Part shown: positions 10,401-19,800 of the stretch, piece after piece
How positions within the stretch are numbered: the stretch's first letter is position 1
How the letters are laid out: each line of letters starts with the position of its first letter
From: Papaver somniferum
Lineage: Eukaryota > Streptophyta > Magnoliopsida > Ranunculales > Papaveraceae
NCBI RefSeq assembly: GCF_003573695.1
Contig: NC_039368.1
Span: 77,204,374 to 77,268,373, forward strand
Direction of reading: 5' to 3'
DNA: 64,000 bases
The notes under the pieces: model-generated
The model's input: the letters and a program-made list of their open reading frames with translations, nothing else
Told to the model about the DNA's origin: nothing
The model's database searches: none
Position numbers and translations under genes: made by a program

Positions 10401-10497
10401 ATATCAGAGGCGACAATTACCTCTGTTGATTCCAATGAACGAGCATTGGCAACACAATTAAGAAGTTTAGGTTGGTCTGCTTTAAAACCTTTAGTTC
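4483..10497 (-). CDS. PBS1-like receptor-like cytoplasmic kinase, probable pseudokinase, split by a Copia element (5'-partial)
   Basis: Four exons join in frame on the minus strand: 10328-10497, 5335-5512, 4867-5261 and 4483-4752 (about 337 residues; 5' end not resolved). The glycine-rich loop is GEGTLGRVYKG and the ATP lysine is in EVAVKK. The activation and C-lobe parts (GPEYMKTG, SDVFGFGVVLLELISG, RPRIAEVV) match the RLCK-VII/PBS1-like family, whose members relay signals from plasma-membrane receptors. Key catalytic residues are gone: the usual YRDLKSSN reads YSGLKSTS, removing the catalytic Asp and the metal-binding Asn, and DFG reads DFS. A Copia element of 4.7 kb occupies the intron between the first two exons and abuts the 3' splice site. 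A dead kinase acting as a scaffold, or a decaying copy, are both possible; the open frames and intact GT..AG borders favour recent function. Confidence 0.8.
5513..5517. repeat. Copia target-site duplication CTGAA (left)
   Basis: CTGAA here and at 10226-10230 flanks the Copia element. On the kinase strand it reads TTCAG, the last five bases of the intron, so the insertion duplicated the 3' splice site. Confidence 0.95.
5518..5775 (+). repeat. Copia 5' LTR with TATA box
   Basis: 258 bp, starting TGTCAGCAC. A TATA-like motif ATATATAAATAAGG lies at about 5703-5716, near the 3' end as expected for a promoter starting the genomic RNA. Its partner is 9968-10225. Confidence 0.95.
5776..5784 (+). other. 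Copia primer-binding site
   Basis: TGGTATCAG follows the 5' LTR without a gap and is complementary to the 3' end of plant initiator tRNA-Met, the usual primer of plant Copia elements. Confidence 0.9.
5902..8034 (+). CDS. Copia gag-protease-integrase, ends at a frameshift
   Basis: The start ATG at 5902 lies 117 bp after the primer-binding site; the frame has 710 codons. The gag capsid-type domain fills about residues 1-230. A zinc knuckle CX2CX4HX4C (CQICKKRNHTADRC) sits near residue 264. The protease site DSGATHHM is near 308. The integrase has its HHCC region near 443-475 (HQRLGH, CHSC) and the DD35E triad: Asp in VVSDIWV, Asp in QSDNALE, Glu in NGIAERR. The frame stops at TGTTAG (8030-8034), where the reading continues in another frame as GHVRFEETTFPF; a one-base indel in the integrase-RT linker explains this. 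The integrase core motif QSDNALEY differs from the usual SDNGGEF, so activity is uncertain. Confidence 0.9.
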   Translation: MADAITTLRQVQIHHLVTLKHTETNHHLWKAQFRPILRGYDLSSFVDGTKQIPPRTLPDSTDINLAFTAYESQDSLIVGWLNSTLTPEVLSTVSELTTSKSIWDALEAEYAPKTFAHQSCLKKQLHCMSKGNKSLKNYLNESKQLFDQLAAFGYNVTAEEKKQCISNGLNHTYDPIVTALSTVEGMDIQTFTSHLLSFEMRIEQQLAQIKTPMANFVATSSSPFSSKAQRKFNNQSRGPPPPNNNNQRHPQNQRHSAFSDICCQICKKRNHTADRCWFRYEQRNTSSMRPPAAYLDFPGDSSADQWVTDSGATHHMTANVNNLCIPHEYDGTDTFKVGNGNNLHISHVGKAVFMSNNRNFCLNNIYHVPHIKTNLLFVYQFCKDNQVYFEFHKDFFVVKDNTTGAQLLKGRNEKGLYIFDGIKDRSTAVFPTSFLSASLPVWHQRLGHPMLSTVSKIISKFSLPVLNKKFDFCHSCHIRKSRRLPFSSSSTVYDAPLNLVVSDIWVSPEISRTGFRYYLLFMDVFTHYTWVFPMIKRSDAFLIFKQFHKQVENLTGHSIKVFQSDNALEYRKITSYLNDCGIKHRFSCTHTSSQNGIAERRIRHVTESGLALLFHAHLPQAFWADAFTTACFLINRLPKSSTEPKTLIELLFHKPPDYSMLRVFGCLAYPCLLPYNSHNLEPRSLPCIFLGYSPDHKGYVFLHTPTNRTC
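8133..10046 (+). CDS. Copia reverse transcriptase and RNase H
   Basis: This is the downstream part of the same polyprotein in a third frame; the true upstream junction lies about 8030-8170 and needs two frame corrections. The reverse transcriptase starts near 8450 (EWRSAMDSQI) and has RYKARPVAKGF, the conserved RQLDVENAFLHC block and the catalytic YADDIIV motif near 9010. RNase H has SDADWAG (near 9500) and STSGYC, followed by SKSSTEAEY. The last 26 codons run into the 3' LTR. In an intact element gag-pol would be one frame, so this copy probably cannot move unaided. Confidence 0.9.
   Translation: MCLCLNNKSIPITAATTTPSISNSTDDNISRPSTSEHSAVPSTQLQSSTADQPEALTQNSLIQPRNTMVTREKAGISKPVQKISLLTTKHPLQDDGFMEPTCYSKACSVPEWRSAMDSQINALINNVTYSLVPYQKGMNIVVSKWVFCIKRNPDGTIQRYKARPVAKGFNQQEGLDYGETFSPVIKPCTIRLVLSLAVMNDWTLRQLDVENAFLHCVLEEEVYMKQPPGYADPNYPNHVCRLHKSLYSLKQAPRAWFSRLSNHLMKLGFTASIADSSLFIQKKGNSITYILIYADDIIVTGSDIGVVDTLITDLGSEFAVKDMGALSYFLGVEVLRQGQSLVLSQRKYVADLLRKTKLDGVKPVSTPLAASMKLQKHGSTKFPDLTLYRSVVGVLQYLHITRPDISVAVNKACQYMHEPYIEHWEMVKRILRYLKHTVEYGLFIKPGRDYNLHAYSDADWAGSLDDRRSTSGYCIYFGGNLISWNARKQKTVSKSSTEAEYRGVAIETSELIWIQSLLEELGVVTPTPTLWCDNIGATYLTAKPIFHARTKHIEIDYHFFRERVARKQLHVTFISSRDQLADIFTKGFPTPRFQLICDKLNIRQLRFNLREGVSTSAKPVTTADHFQAQSSDTVQQN
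9959..9967 (+). other. Copia polypurine tract
   Basis: GAGGGAGGG directly precedes the 3' LTR and would prime plus-strand DNA synthesis. Confidence 0.85.
9968..10225 (+). repeat. Copia 3' LTR
   Basis: 258 bp, no length difference from the 5' LTR and six substitutions. It is followed by CTGAA (10226-10230), the right copy of the target duplication. Confidence 0.95.
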
Positions 10498-10765
10498 CTG
10501 AAATCAAAACATATGCCCTGCCCATCAAACAACATTAAAATTGAACTTCCACCATTCTCTGTTGGAACACAGAGAACAAATGCTCCAGACAACAACAACC
10601 TTAAATATTCATTGAGCAAAAACATCAAACACCACAAAGTCATCACAGATATAGTAAACAGTAAACTAAAGACCAAATTCAAAATTCGAATAAAACAAAC
10701 CCAATATAAATAAACTAATATGTAGAATAAGAAGTAATCAAGGAATTAAAGGATGAATTATGTAC

Positions 10766-10807
10766 CATAACGATGTTTTTTCTCGGAAGATTCTTCAGTT
10801 TCGCCAT
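10766..10807 (-). other. Possible first exon of the kinase gene
   Basis: An ATG (10805-10807) opens 14 codons (MAKLKNLPRKNIVM) ending at a usable donor (ATG|GTACAT). It lies about 270 bp upstream of the first secure kinase exon. A middle exon would have to fall in 10500-10700, where a hydrophobic stretch is readable (FSLLFTISVMTLWCLMFLL), but no gap-free join was found. The 5' structure of the gene is therefore unresolved. Confidence 0.3.
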
Positions 10808-11169
10808 TAGTCGATCTAAGACAGGAGAAATATGGAAACCTAGCATACCCACATCAAAACAAGCGCAAGCAAATGGGGGAAAGAAGTTTTAGAGCGCCGA
10901 GCTCGTACACAAATCCTCTAATGTCACATGACCGAAACTCGTTCGTAAACAGTGCCACGTAAAATTCTCTAACAATGCCCACGTTTTCGTCGCCTTTTGT
11001 AGTCTTGTTTCTTTCCACCTTGAGTTTTTGTTCAATTTCTTCATGAATGTTATACAATGAGGTTTTTGTTGTAGACTTGTAGAAGTCCTATAGCGTTTAC
11101 CATTTCCTGAAGGATGTGTGGTTCTCAAAATTATGGTGCAGAAAGTAATATGCCAAAGACTAATATACC
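10808..11169. other. Upstream flank of the kinase gene
   Basis: No gene is recognised. The stretch ends at the 9-bp target duplication of the MULE and probably held the kinase promoter before that insertion. Confidence 0.4.
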
Positions 11170-11178
11170 GTTACAAAA
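11170..11178. repeat. MULE target-site duplication GTTACAAAA (left)
   Basis: GTTACAAAA occurs here and at 16314-16322, directly outside the terminal inverted repeats. A perfect 9-bp duplication is the hallmark of Mutator-like insertions. Confidence 0.9.
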
Positions 11179-11339
11179 TCGGGCCAATTTGAGACCTAGA
11201 GTGATTACTTTGGACCTATGACTATAAGCCAAAAACAAAATTAAAGTAAAAAAGATAACCCCTTATCCAACTATTTTACTAAATGGCAAAACTGTCCCTG
11301 ATTAAGTAATGTTAATTTGGGTGATTAAATGATGTTTAA

Positions 11340-12720
11340 TCAGGTTAACTCTTGAATAAACTACCATTAATTCATCATCAAAACTTGATTTTTTTTTGAA
11401 TTTTTCTTAAGAAACTCGAACCATAATAGGTTTATGTTTGTGCAATTGTAAACCGATTTTGGGTTGAGTTTTCCAAATAACGTAATAAACCCAGAATCAG
11501 GGTTTTCTAAATACCCAGATAAACCACAATCGGTGTTTACTGATGCCCACATAATCCGATTGTACCTTACTTTCAGAAACAAAATATTCATTACATAGTT
11601 TAGGAAATTAGCGTATTACATATATAGGATTCAGTATGAGTATTCTAGAATTTGACACATCAAATGTTCGTCAATGAACCTACGCGCACGTCAGTACAAC
11701 GTCGTATATTCTTTCTGGTGAATGAACTTAGTTTTCGCGTTACGAGTTCTCCATAGCCCATTGAAACGTTCCAGCTGAAATCAGTGAATTCACGTATGTT
11801 AGTATGCGAACTTTTAATGATGACATAAGTATAAATATTATCGGATTACTCATTTTTTCCCTAAGAGGAGCTTGTGGATGATGTTGGTACACCATATTTC
11901 TAACTTTAACATACTCTCGCATTGCATTTTTTATGTAGTTGAATCAAAATGCCAAGTCTCTCCTTTGCTTTTATTGGTATTCTCGGTACGCTCGTAAAAG
12001 AACTCTTTAACTTTCTTCCAAAACATTGAATAGATTTCATTCTGACGTTCACAGGACGTATTAGCAAACGATTTAACGAGACACAAATCTTCATACGGTT
12101 CTCATTCCATTTTCTAGGCTCATTGTGTGATGTGCGACTGGCTCAAAGAGGTTGTCTTTATATAGATATATATTCAACGAATATTTTTTTCAAATTCAAT
12201 TCAAACAATCGGAGTTTTGGTATGTCCACATAGTCCGATTATGTCCTTGCAAAATCATGTAAAAAGTGCCTCTCAATAATCGGATTATAATATTGCACAT
12301 GTAATCCGATTCTTGGCAAAAAAAAGTTACATAAGAACTGCCACTTTTCTTTGCAAGAATCGGATTACATGTGATGCTAACATAGACTGTTTATAAAGGT
12401 TGTCAAGATCTACCTCTCAATAATCGGTTTTTAATATGTCACTTGTAATCCGATTCTTGTCAAAAAAAGATACAGGAATATTGTCACTTTTTCTCACAAG
12501 AATCGGATACCCACATAAGCCGATTCCAGAATTATGGATTTTTTTGTTTTGTCAGAATCGGACTTTAAAAGTATCTTTATAAACCGATTCTGAAAAATTA
12601 AAAACTAGGTGAGCAAAATTTGTCAGAATCATATTTTATATAGGTAAATGTAAACCGATTTTGATAGAAAAAACTTATAGAGTCATGCATTTTCTGCACA
12701 CACATTGTAATTGGTTCTTT
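11340..12720. repeat. Inverted-word array AATCGG / CCGATT, left part
   Basis: AATCGG(A/T)TT and, 15-30 bases later, its complement (T)AATCCGATT recur through the stretch, for example near 12220, 12290, 12360, 12425, 12500 and 12560. Spacers often contain CACATGTAATCC or CACATAA. The intervals between pairs are variable, so this is not a simple tandem satellite. Confidence 0.8.
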
Positions 12721-12860
12721 TGTCGCGTCTTAGACAAACACAAACAATTTTCAGTCATTCATAAACTAGGAATATAACCAAACATAATTCGAAAATAAGT
12801 TTAAGACATAAGTTTTGACACCATAATTATCCATAGTTAAAGACATAAGTTTGAAACCAT

Positions 12861-13233
12861 TTATTCATCAACATCCTCACCACGACCACGTCCACCTCGT
12901 CCTTTTTTAGGAGGTTGGGAGCTACTCGATGCACCTTCAGAATTCCTTTTTGTGGTGACGGTGACTCTCTTCCGCTTTTTCTTTGGCCCCTCATCCTCCT
13001 CCTCCACCTCCTCCCCGAACCTTTTTGTGGTGAGGTGGTGGGTCATTGATGATGATTCTTTTGGATTTACTCCCGGAGCCCCTTCGGTGGGGAGCATTTA
13101 AATTTTGACCACTTTGTCGACGAGGTCCCAAACTCTGAGGAGATGCAAATCCATGTTTTTTCTTAGATTTCTTCTCGGCTTGCTTTTGTTGCTTGTCCTT
13201 GTTTGGCCTGTAGAATACGGAGATAAGCGACAA
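12861..13233 (-). other. Basic low-complexity open frames, possible captured gene tail
   Basis: Two overlapping minus-strand frames (12861-13097 and 12991-13233) encode Lys/Arg-, Ser- and Gly-rich text, such as GPKKKRKR (nuclear-localisation-like), PPKKGRGGRGRGEDVDE at one C terminus and KQQKQAEKKSKKK in the other. A candidate 3' splice site (TTCTACAG|GCC) lies at the upstream end. The two frames could be one protein tail broken by a frameshift. No family is recognised. It lies between the two halves of the inverted-word array inside the MULE, which suggests capture or a relic of the element's own gene. Confidence 0.35.
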
Positions 13234-13239
13234 ACAACA

Positions 13240-13790
13240 AAGGAATCATATAAGGTATATAGTCGATCTACTCAATACACATTTATAACCCGATTCCTAA
13301 CATGACATACAACAATCGGATTGTATAAGTGCTCATGTAATCTGATTCTAACAACAACAAAAAGGGACATAAAAGTTGGGCATTTTTAATTACTGTAATC
13401 AGTTTACTCTATACACGTGTAAAATTCGATTCCAGCATAATAAAAACAATCAGTTTTTTATAAGTGCTCATGTAATCCGATTATTGACTAAGCATATAAC
13501 AATTCAAAGGCCACATAATCGGTTTTTGTGGACACATATGTAATCCGGTTCTAACAAAAAAAACTTACAGAAAAAAACCGGTTATCCTTGCAGTAACTGA
13601 ATCGGGCTATATAGACATTAACATAGCCCGATTCTGGTTCAAATTTCTCGAACCAGAAAGATATTCATCACAATCGGGGTATGTAGACATGAAGGTCAAC
13701 CGTTTCTAATTACAATCTGTTCACTCGTAGATTAACATAATCCGATTCTGGTAAATCCAGAAAAATTTGATTTCAAAATTTCTAATTTCT
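13240..13790. repeat. Inverted-word array AATCGG / CCGATT, right part
   Basis: The array continues after the basic open frame: AATCGGATTG with ATGTAATCTGATT near 13315-13350, AATCGGTTTT with TGTAATCCGGTT near 13520-13550, and AATCGGGCTAT with ATAGCCCGATT near 13600-13635, the last pair with its own variant word. It ends just before the hAT insertion. Confidence 0.8.
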
Positions 13791-13854
13791 AAGCGATTGC
13801 ATGTTATTAAAACCTACTTTAGAGGATTGGGTTGACAGAAAAGTACCTGATTCG

Positions 13855-13862
13855 ATCAAAGA
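13855..13862. repeat. hAT target-site duplication ATCAAAGA (left)
   Basis: A perfect 8-bp repeat with 15897-15904, as produced by hAT transposases. Confidence 0.9.
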
Positions 13863-15896
13863 TAAGGGTGCACACGGTACGGTTCGGATCGGTTCTTGCC
13901 AAGACCGAGTACCTGTACCTCCCTAGACTCGGTTCCAAAATTTTGGACCGGTACCTGTACCCTGTACCTCGGTTCCGGTACTGTTCGAGACCAGTACGGT
14001 ACCAAGTACGGTTCCGGTACTATACTCGGTTCCAGACTTTGCAATTTTTCTTGTTAATAAGGACCTGTTTTACTAAGCATGTATTGACAGTATTGTTAAC
14101 AATTAACAACTAACAAGAAGAAACAATACTATTAATACTAGCAAAGAAAACTATCAAATACCAAGTCTTAAAAAACTAAAAAAGTAGCAAGTACCATAAG
14201 AGTCAAAGATTGATAGACAGTCACTCACACATTCACACACACAATTAAACAGTACTACAGTAGTAGGAACTAAGAAGTAGTAAAAGAGTCTAAGTAACAA
14301 GTAGAAGACTAGCAGTAGCACTGAGTCACTGACTGGACATTGGTGGTAAAAATGTAGCACTGGTGGCAATGACAAATACAAAGCCTTGAATATCTATTGA
14401 TTCTATTCCATGGCAGCAACACTGGTGGTGGCATTGATGTTGATAGGACCAAGTAACGCTGCAAAAACAAGTAATAGAAGTTATCAACTATTAGTCTATG
14501 TTTATTACTGCAAAACAAGTAATAAACTAATAATGTAATATGTATATCTGTTACCTTCTTCACAAGTAAAGCAGAAGTTTCCGTAAGTAAATAATACAAA
14601 GCAAAGCAGATTTCAGCTAAAAAGAGTAACTACTTATCAACCCATAATTTGAATTCATAGCAGGACAGTGCAGTAATGGTTATCAACTCATAACATGAAT
14701 TCATAGCAGGACAGTGCAGTAATGGAGAAAATTGAATCCCTTCACACATACAGAAACATAGATGCATAGAACTAGCAGAATTCACATACAAAAGCCCAGT
14801 ACTCGTTCACAAGTACAAGCCTCATACTAGTGCACATTTCATTACAAAAAGGATAACTCAATCAGTGCTTATTTTAAGTTGCGGCACCATCAGTGTTTAT
14901 CTCCACCCCCAACATACATTTGCAAGCTTAAAATCAGCACATACATACTAAGGCAACTTCTAAAAAGAATTAGAGCTATCAAAAATCAACTATCAGTGCA
15001 AGTTTCTCAGCTTAATCCAACTATTCCGTGTTTATGCCCACCCACAACATACATTTTCAAGCTTATAATCAGCACATATACACCAAAGCAATTTTTACCA
15101 TATGTCCATAGGCTCAAACCCAATTTTTTGAAGAACAAAAAAATTCATTTAATTCACAAATTAAAACGATGATCAGTAAATACAATTTTAAAACCAAATT
15201 CAAAGTCTGGGTTTCATATGAACTAAAAAATAATGAAAATCAAAAGATTATGAAGATAGAATTCTTACCAGTTTGGTGGAAATAAAATCCAAGCCAAATC
15301 AAATCAACTCTTGTAGAGAAGGAATAAATCTTTTTGATATCTTAATTACAAATCTGATCCAATATCAAGGAAGGTAGAATTATTAGAATACAAATCAACA
15401 CTACTTCAAAACCCTAGGTTCCAAAAATCAAAATAGGAGAATTGAATCAACTGATTCAACACTTACCCTTGGTTAACAATTTCTCCTTCTTCTTCTGAAT
15501 CGAGAGGTGGTAAGTAATGGAGAAGAGAAGATTCAGAAGTCTCCTCCTTGTAATGGAGTTCTTCACTTCTTCTCCTTCTCAGAGAGAGAGGAGACGGGAA
15601 AAAAAAAATGAGAAGAGAAACCCTAGCCCTATAATGTTCGATTATATACCCCCCTTTAATCTAACGGCTAATACTGATTTATTATCCCCTAAATCTAACG
15701 GCTACTACTACTCGGTACAGTCGGTACGAGATGGCACGGGACTTGTATTGGACCGTGTACATGTACCTCCCAAAGGCCGGTTCCTATTTTTTGGACCGGT
15801 ACCTGTACCCTCTTCTTCGGTTCGGTACAAAAACAGGTACGGTTCCATCGGTTCCGAGACGGTCCATCGGTCCGGATCGGTTCCTGTGCAGGCTTA
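13863..15896. mobile_element. Non-autonomous hAT element nested in the MULE
   Basis: A 2034-bp element starting TAAGGGTGCACACGG and ending CCTGTGCAGGCTTA; the ends are imperfect inverted repeats sharing TAAG..TGCACA.GG. It is flanked by the 8-bp duplication ATCAAAGA. Both subterminal zones are packed with GGTACC, CGGTTC and GGACC words, including the shared segment TTGGACCGGTACCTGTACCC (near 13944 and 15791), in the same orientation at both ends. The interior is AT-rich, has no transposase and ends in a promoter-like purine/pyrimidine stretch (15480-15610). Confidence 0.85.
14635..14725. repeat. Tandem duplication inside the hAT
   Basis: Two copies of a unit of about 45 bp share GAATTCATAGCAGGACAGTG and CAGTAATGG. 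A looser duplication (about 135 bp apart, sharing CCCACAACATACATTT) lies at 14885-15095. Confidence 0.8.
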
Positions 15897-16334
15897 ATCA
15901 AAGATGCTTCGTTTTCCTCAACCGTTTTGTTTCGAATCGCTTCACTCTTACTAGGATGCTTCACTCTTACTTGTTTCGACGAAATTTCATGCTATTAGGA
16001 TGCTTCACTCTTACCTGTTTCGACGACATTTTATAGAAAAAAGAGACGATTAATCGTTTTTGAAGATGTTTTGATTCAAAAAAAAAAAGGAGAAGAAGAA
16101 GACGAGAGAATCGGTTTATAGAATTGAAATTGAAACTGGTTTTAGTTTTAGGTTTTATTATTAAGATTTAATGGGGTAAATTTGTAGTATGGATATTTTA
16201 TAGAGGGTAAACTGGTCAATTCATCAAATTTAGACACCCCTTAACCTTCTTTATTGGGTGGATGTGGAAATCTATAGGCCCAAATTAATCACTCTAAGCC
16301 CCAATTTGGCCAGGTTACAAAAGAAGTTCATGTA

Positions 16335-16700
16335 CTCCCTCCGTCTCACTATTAGATGACCTAGTTGAAGTTTGCACAATTCTGAAGGCATTGAATGAGG
16401 AGTATTTTTAAGTGTTTTTTACAATTATACCCTTATGGATAATAATTTGTAAATTTAGAAACGATTTATCTCTCAAACTATATCATGGATTTTTGTAAAC
16501 TTTGTATCATTGGAAAGCATTTTAAAACACCTACGTAACGAGTATAAACATGGATATCAAATTATATACATTTCTTATATTAACGATAACCAATGAAAAT
16601 GATAATTTTAGAAATATTCCCTTGTTTAATGAAATAGGTCAACTAATGGTGGGACAAAACTTTAAACTAAGTAGATCATCTAATAGTGGGACGGAGGGAA
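16335..16700. mobile_element. Stowaway-like element, 366 bp
   Basis: Starts CTCCCTCCGTCTCACTATTA and ends with the inverted form (TAATAGTGGGACGGAGGGAA), with about 30 bp of good terminal pairing; flanked by TA at 16333-16334 and 16701-16702. It lies 12 bp beyond the MULE's right target duplication and 160 bp after the stop codon of the S12-fusion gene. No coding capacity. Confidence 0.85.
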
Positions 16701-16863
16701 TATTTGAAATTTGCTACAAGGGGTACATGTACATATCTAAAACATGTGACCCAAAGGGTTTGAAAAGTACACAAATTCAAAATCACTAAAAAAAATCGCT
16801 AAAACTAGAAGCCAAACTTAAAATCTTCCAGATTATGCTAAAATTGAAATAGGCTTCGTTCGC

Positions 16864-19800
16864 TCAGTTTGCATTCTGTTTTTCGGGTGTTTTTCGTGGC
16901 TTTTTGGTGCCGTACTGGGATCTACCTCTTTTACGATCTGGAACACCCTTCAAGTCCCTGATTCCTCGAATGCAGTGGTAATTCACACCTGGCAAATCTT
17001 TGACTCCACCTCCTCCAACTAAGACAATACTATGTTCCTGTAAATTATGCCCCTCGCCAGGGATGAGACAAGTTACGTCTTTGCCATTAGTCAAGCGTAC
17101 TCTAGCTGTCTTACGGTTGCCTGAATTTGGTTTTTTTGGCGATGCCAATTGAACTGTAAGGCATACTCCTTGCTTCTGGGGACAATTACTCAATCTTCGA
17201 CCTTGTGCTTTGTGCTGTTTCTTTGCTCTCCCATGACGAATCAATTGACTTACTGTAGCAAAGCAGACATGACGCTGGATACGGCGAGTTGCCACGTTTC
17301 CGAATGCAGAAACCCCCATGCGCCTTTTTGGAATAGGGTAACGACCAAGTCCTGAAGGTGGTAGTTTACAGTTGATGCTTGATGATGTTACCTGGAAGTT
17401 TCAATTCAAAATTGAAATCAGAGTATCGATGCTGATTAGCAGTTCAGAATTCAAGTCATTGGTACCAACACAAAATGACTTCATCAATCTACTAGGACTA
17501 TGTTACTAACAAAAACTGAAATAGATTAAGTTTAAGTTTAACACATAGGAGATACACAGAAGAATCACCACTGAATCTACTACACAAAGTCCTGCTCCAA
17601 CAGCAATGCCAACGAGGGACTAAATTTTTAACTGGGAATTCTTATAAGTGATTAAATTTTCCGTGGCAACAAATGTCCCCACTGAACTAGCAGCAAATAA
17701 GGCCACAAGAAGCCGCTTTCAAGATTGCACTCGCATTGTCATGTATATAACGAACACGCTATGGTAACCAATGCATGTTTGACTTGTGATCTTTAATAAT
17801 GGCAACGTGTCGTAGTATTACTTCTCACAACCTGTATCACTTAACTAGCTAGTATAGTTGAAAGACGTCTATAGCACTGCCTTAAATGTATAACTACTTT
17901 CCCACCCTAAGGTTGAAGAATTGTTCAATGAAATGATTCTAATAACCTTTTTTCCATGTTTGTAAAGAAGTTCAAAAATAGAAATCCATAATATAAATAT
18001 GGTTTAAAAACACAAAGAACAAGAAAGGGTAAAGTGTAACTAGTGATCTTACTGTTGAACTAGCATAAGTTGGCCCAGAGATGTAAACCAGACCATCTTG
18101 AGAAGCCAAATCCATCATAGCCTATAAAAGGTAATAAATTTGTAAAGTCAATAAACAAGTCAATCCATTTTAAGGTATTCAACTAATATTCACTAGTCGA
18201 CTTGCAAGTGCCACAGCTTAGATCAAATGAACTATGTATGCACCAGGTATTTAAAAGATGCTGTAGATCTGTAATCAGTCGACCTAATGTTCTATCATGT
18301 AACTGATCTATGTCCAAAGTCAGCTACACTATAGTTTCTAACAATCTTTTAGTGCACATATCTATTTAGGTATAAACAAACTCTGATTCTTCTTCCCATG
18401 TGATACCAAGCACAAGTTAAAACTAAAATACTGGAAAGCAGCAACGAATGATATAACTTCTGAAGTGCAGAAACATATGATTTTGAATGACCAGCCAAAA
18501 TCCAGTTTTGAAGTTCAATGATGTCTGGACCACGGTGCTGATCAAATGATCATACATAAACATAAAAAGAGTCGAAAAATAAAATACTTCACCCAGAATT
18601 TACATTATCAATATAGATATGCAATTGGCTTTCATACCTTGGAAGTGAGCTTCGTTTTTTTGAGAGCGCTCGTGATTGCTGGAATGCTTAAGCTAGATTC
18701 TGGATGTGCGTCCTGTTAGACATAATGACAACTAAGACACGCTCAGTAAGAACATGAAACAGCAACAACAAAAAGGACTTTGAACATCCAAATGGCTCGA
18801 ATGGAACGAGAAATACTGAGATTGGGCTCACAATGTTCCGAGTTTGTAATGACTAACAAATATCTGTTTCTCACATTAAAGAAGAATGTTGAGGAATAGC
18901 CTAATCAAACACTTTAAAAAGGTGGCTTTGACAACCAAATGGTACTGTTAGAGAAGCATGCACAGAGTTCTATCATCTAGAAACAAATATGTTCCGGCAG
19001 GCAGATGCGACAATAGACATGAATTTGTAGGGTTTGTTAAGAGTCACCTATATCCAGCCAGATTGTTTTCTTCAAAACGTATGGTTCACTCTGATCAAGT
19101 CTTTCAGATCTTCTGTATGTGCAATGTCTAGAACGAGCCAATACATGAACTCTTATGAATTCAAAGTGGAATGAACCTAACCCTTCATTTAAAATGTGAC
19201 ACAAATGTTCAATGGTGTGAAAGAATGATAAGCATCAGAACATATGCAGGACTGAGGATAGAACCGAGTGAGACAACAGTCCTCTTCCCTTACAAAATCC
19301 AAATTACTGTAACCCTTAGACCTCATATCTACTCGAGTAAAGAGTACACACTTGAAAAAAAAGCTATCATGAGTCATGTAGGTCAATAATCCAGTAGGGT
19401 CCAACTAGATGGGATCAACTAAACTTGGGAACTGAACAGAAGTCAAGTTAATACGGAACTGGAATTCACTCTCCAAAACTGGCAAAGGAAAAATCGCAGA
19501 TGATGGTAGTGGTAAAGCTAATTAGTAAATCACAGATGGGATCAACTAAAACAAATTCATTTTGGTGCCATAGCAACCCGCCTCGACCATAATCAACTAA
19601 CAACCATTTGGGAAACAAAGGAAAGAATGAAGTCATAGAAGCATTTAAATACCATTCAACTAAAAATAGGAGCAAGAGAGTAAAACTTGATTTGTACATA
19701 CCTGACTATGACCCATTGCTGGAGACAGAAAATCAATCAGACGCGCTTTAGATTGTTGTGCCATCCATGAATCTTTTTCCAGACCACTTAAACAGGAAAA

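Larger units (their letters stand above)
11179..16313. mobile_element. Non-autonomous Mutator-like element (MULE), 5.1 kb, with nested hAT
   Basis: Terminal inverted repeats of about 45 bp: the left end contains GGCCAATTTGAG, then TAGAGTGATTA and GGACCTAT. The reversed right end contains GGCCAAATTGGG, TAGAGTGATTA and GGGCCTAT, roughly 80% the same. Both ends are flanked by GTTACAAAA. No MURA-type transposase frame is present. Inside are two long arrays of the AATCGG/CCGATT word, a short basic open frame (12861-13233) and a later hAT insertion (13863-15896). Without the hAT the element is about 3.1 kb. It sits between the kinase gene and the S12-fusion gene. Confidence 0.85.

Noticed and set aside
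10854..11128. Two overlapping minus-strand frames upstream of the kinase
   Set aside because: No motifs, mutually exclusive frames and no clear splice link to kinase exons.
11340..13790. CRISPR-like appearance of repeated words with spacers
   Set aside because: Plant nuclear context, inverted rather than direct words, and variable spacing; not a CRISPR array.
13832..14044. Open frames rich in Arg/Tyr/Val/Pro at the hAT left end (and 15517-16036 at the right end)
   Set aside because: They arise from the GGTACC/CGGTTC subterminal words of the hAT and span the element boundary.
17149..17355. Plus-strand frame opposite the S12 exon
   Set aside because: A shadow of the S12 coding exon.
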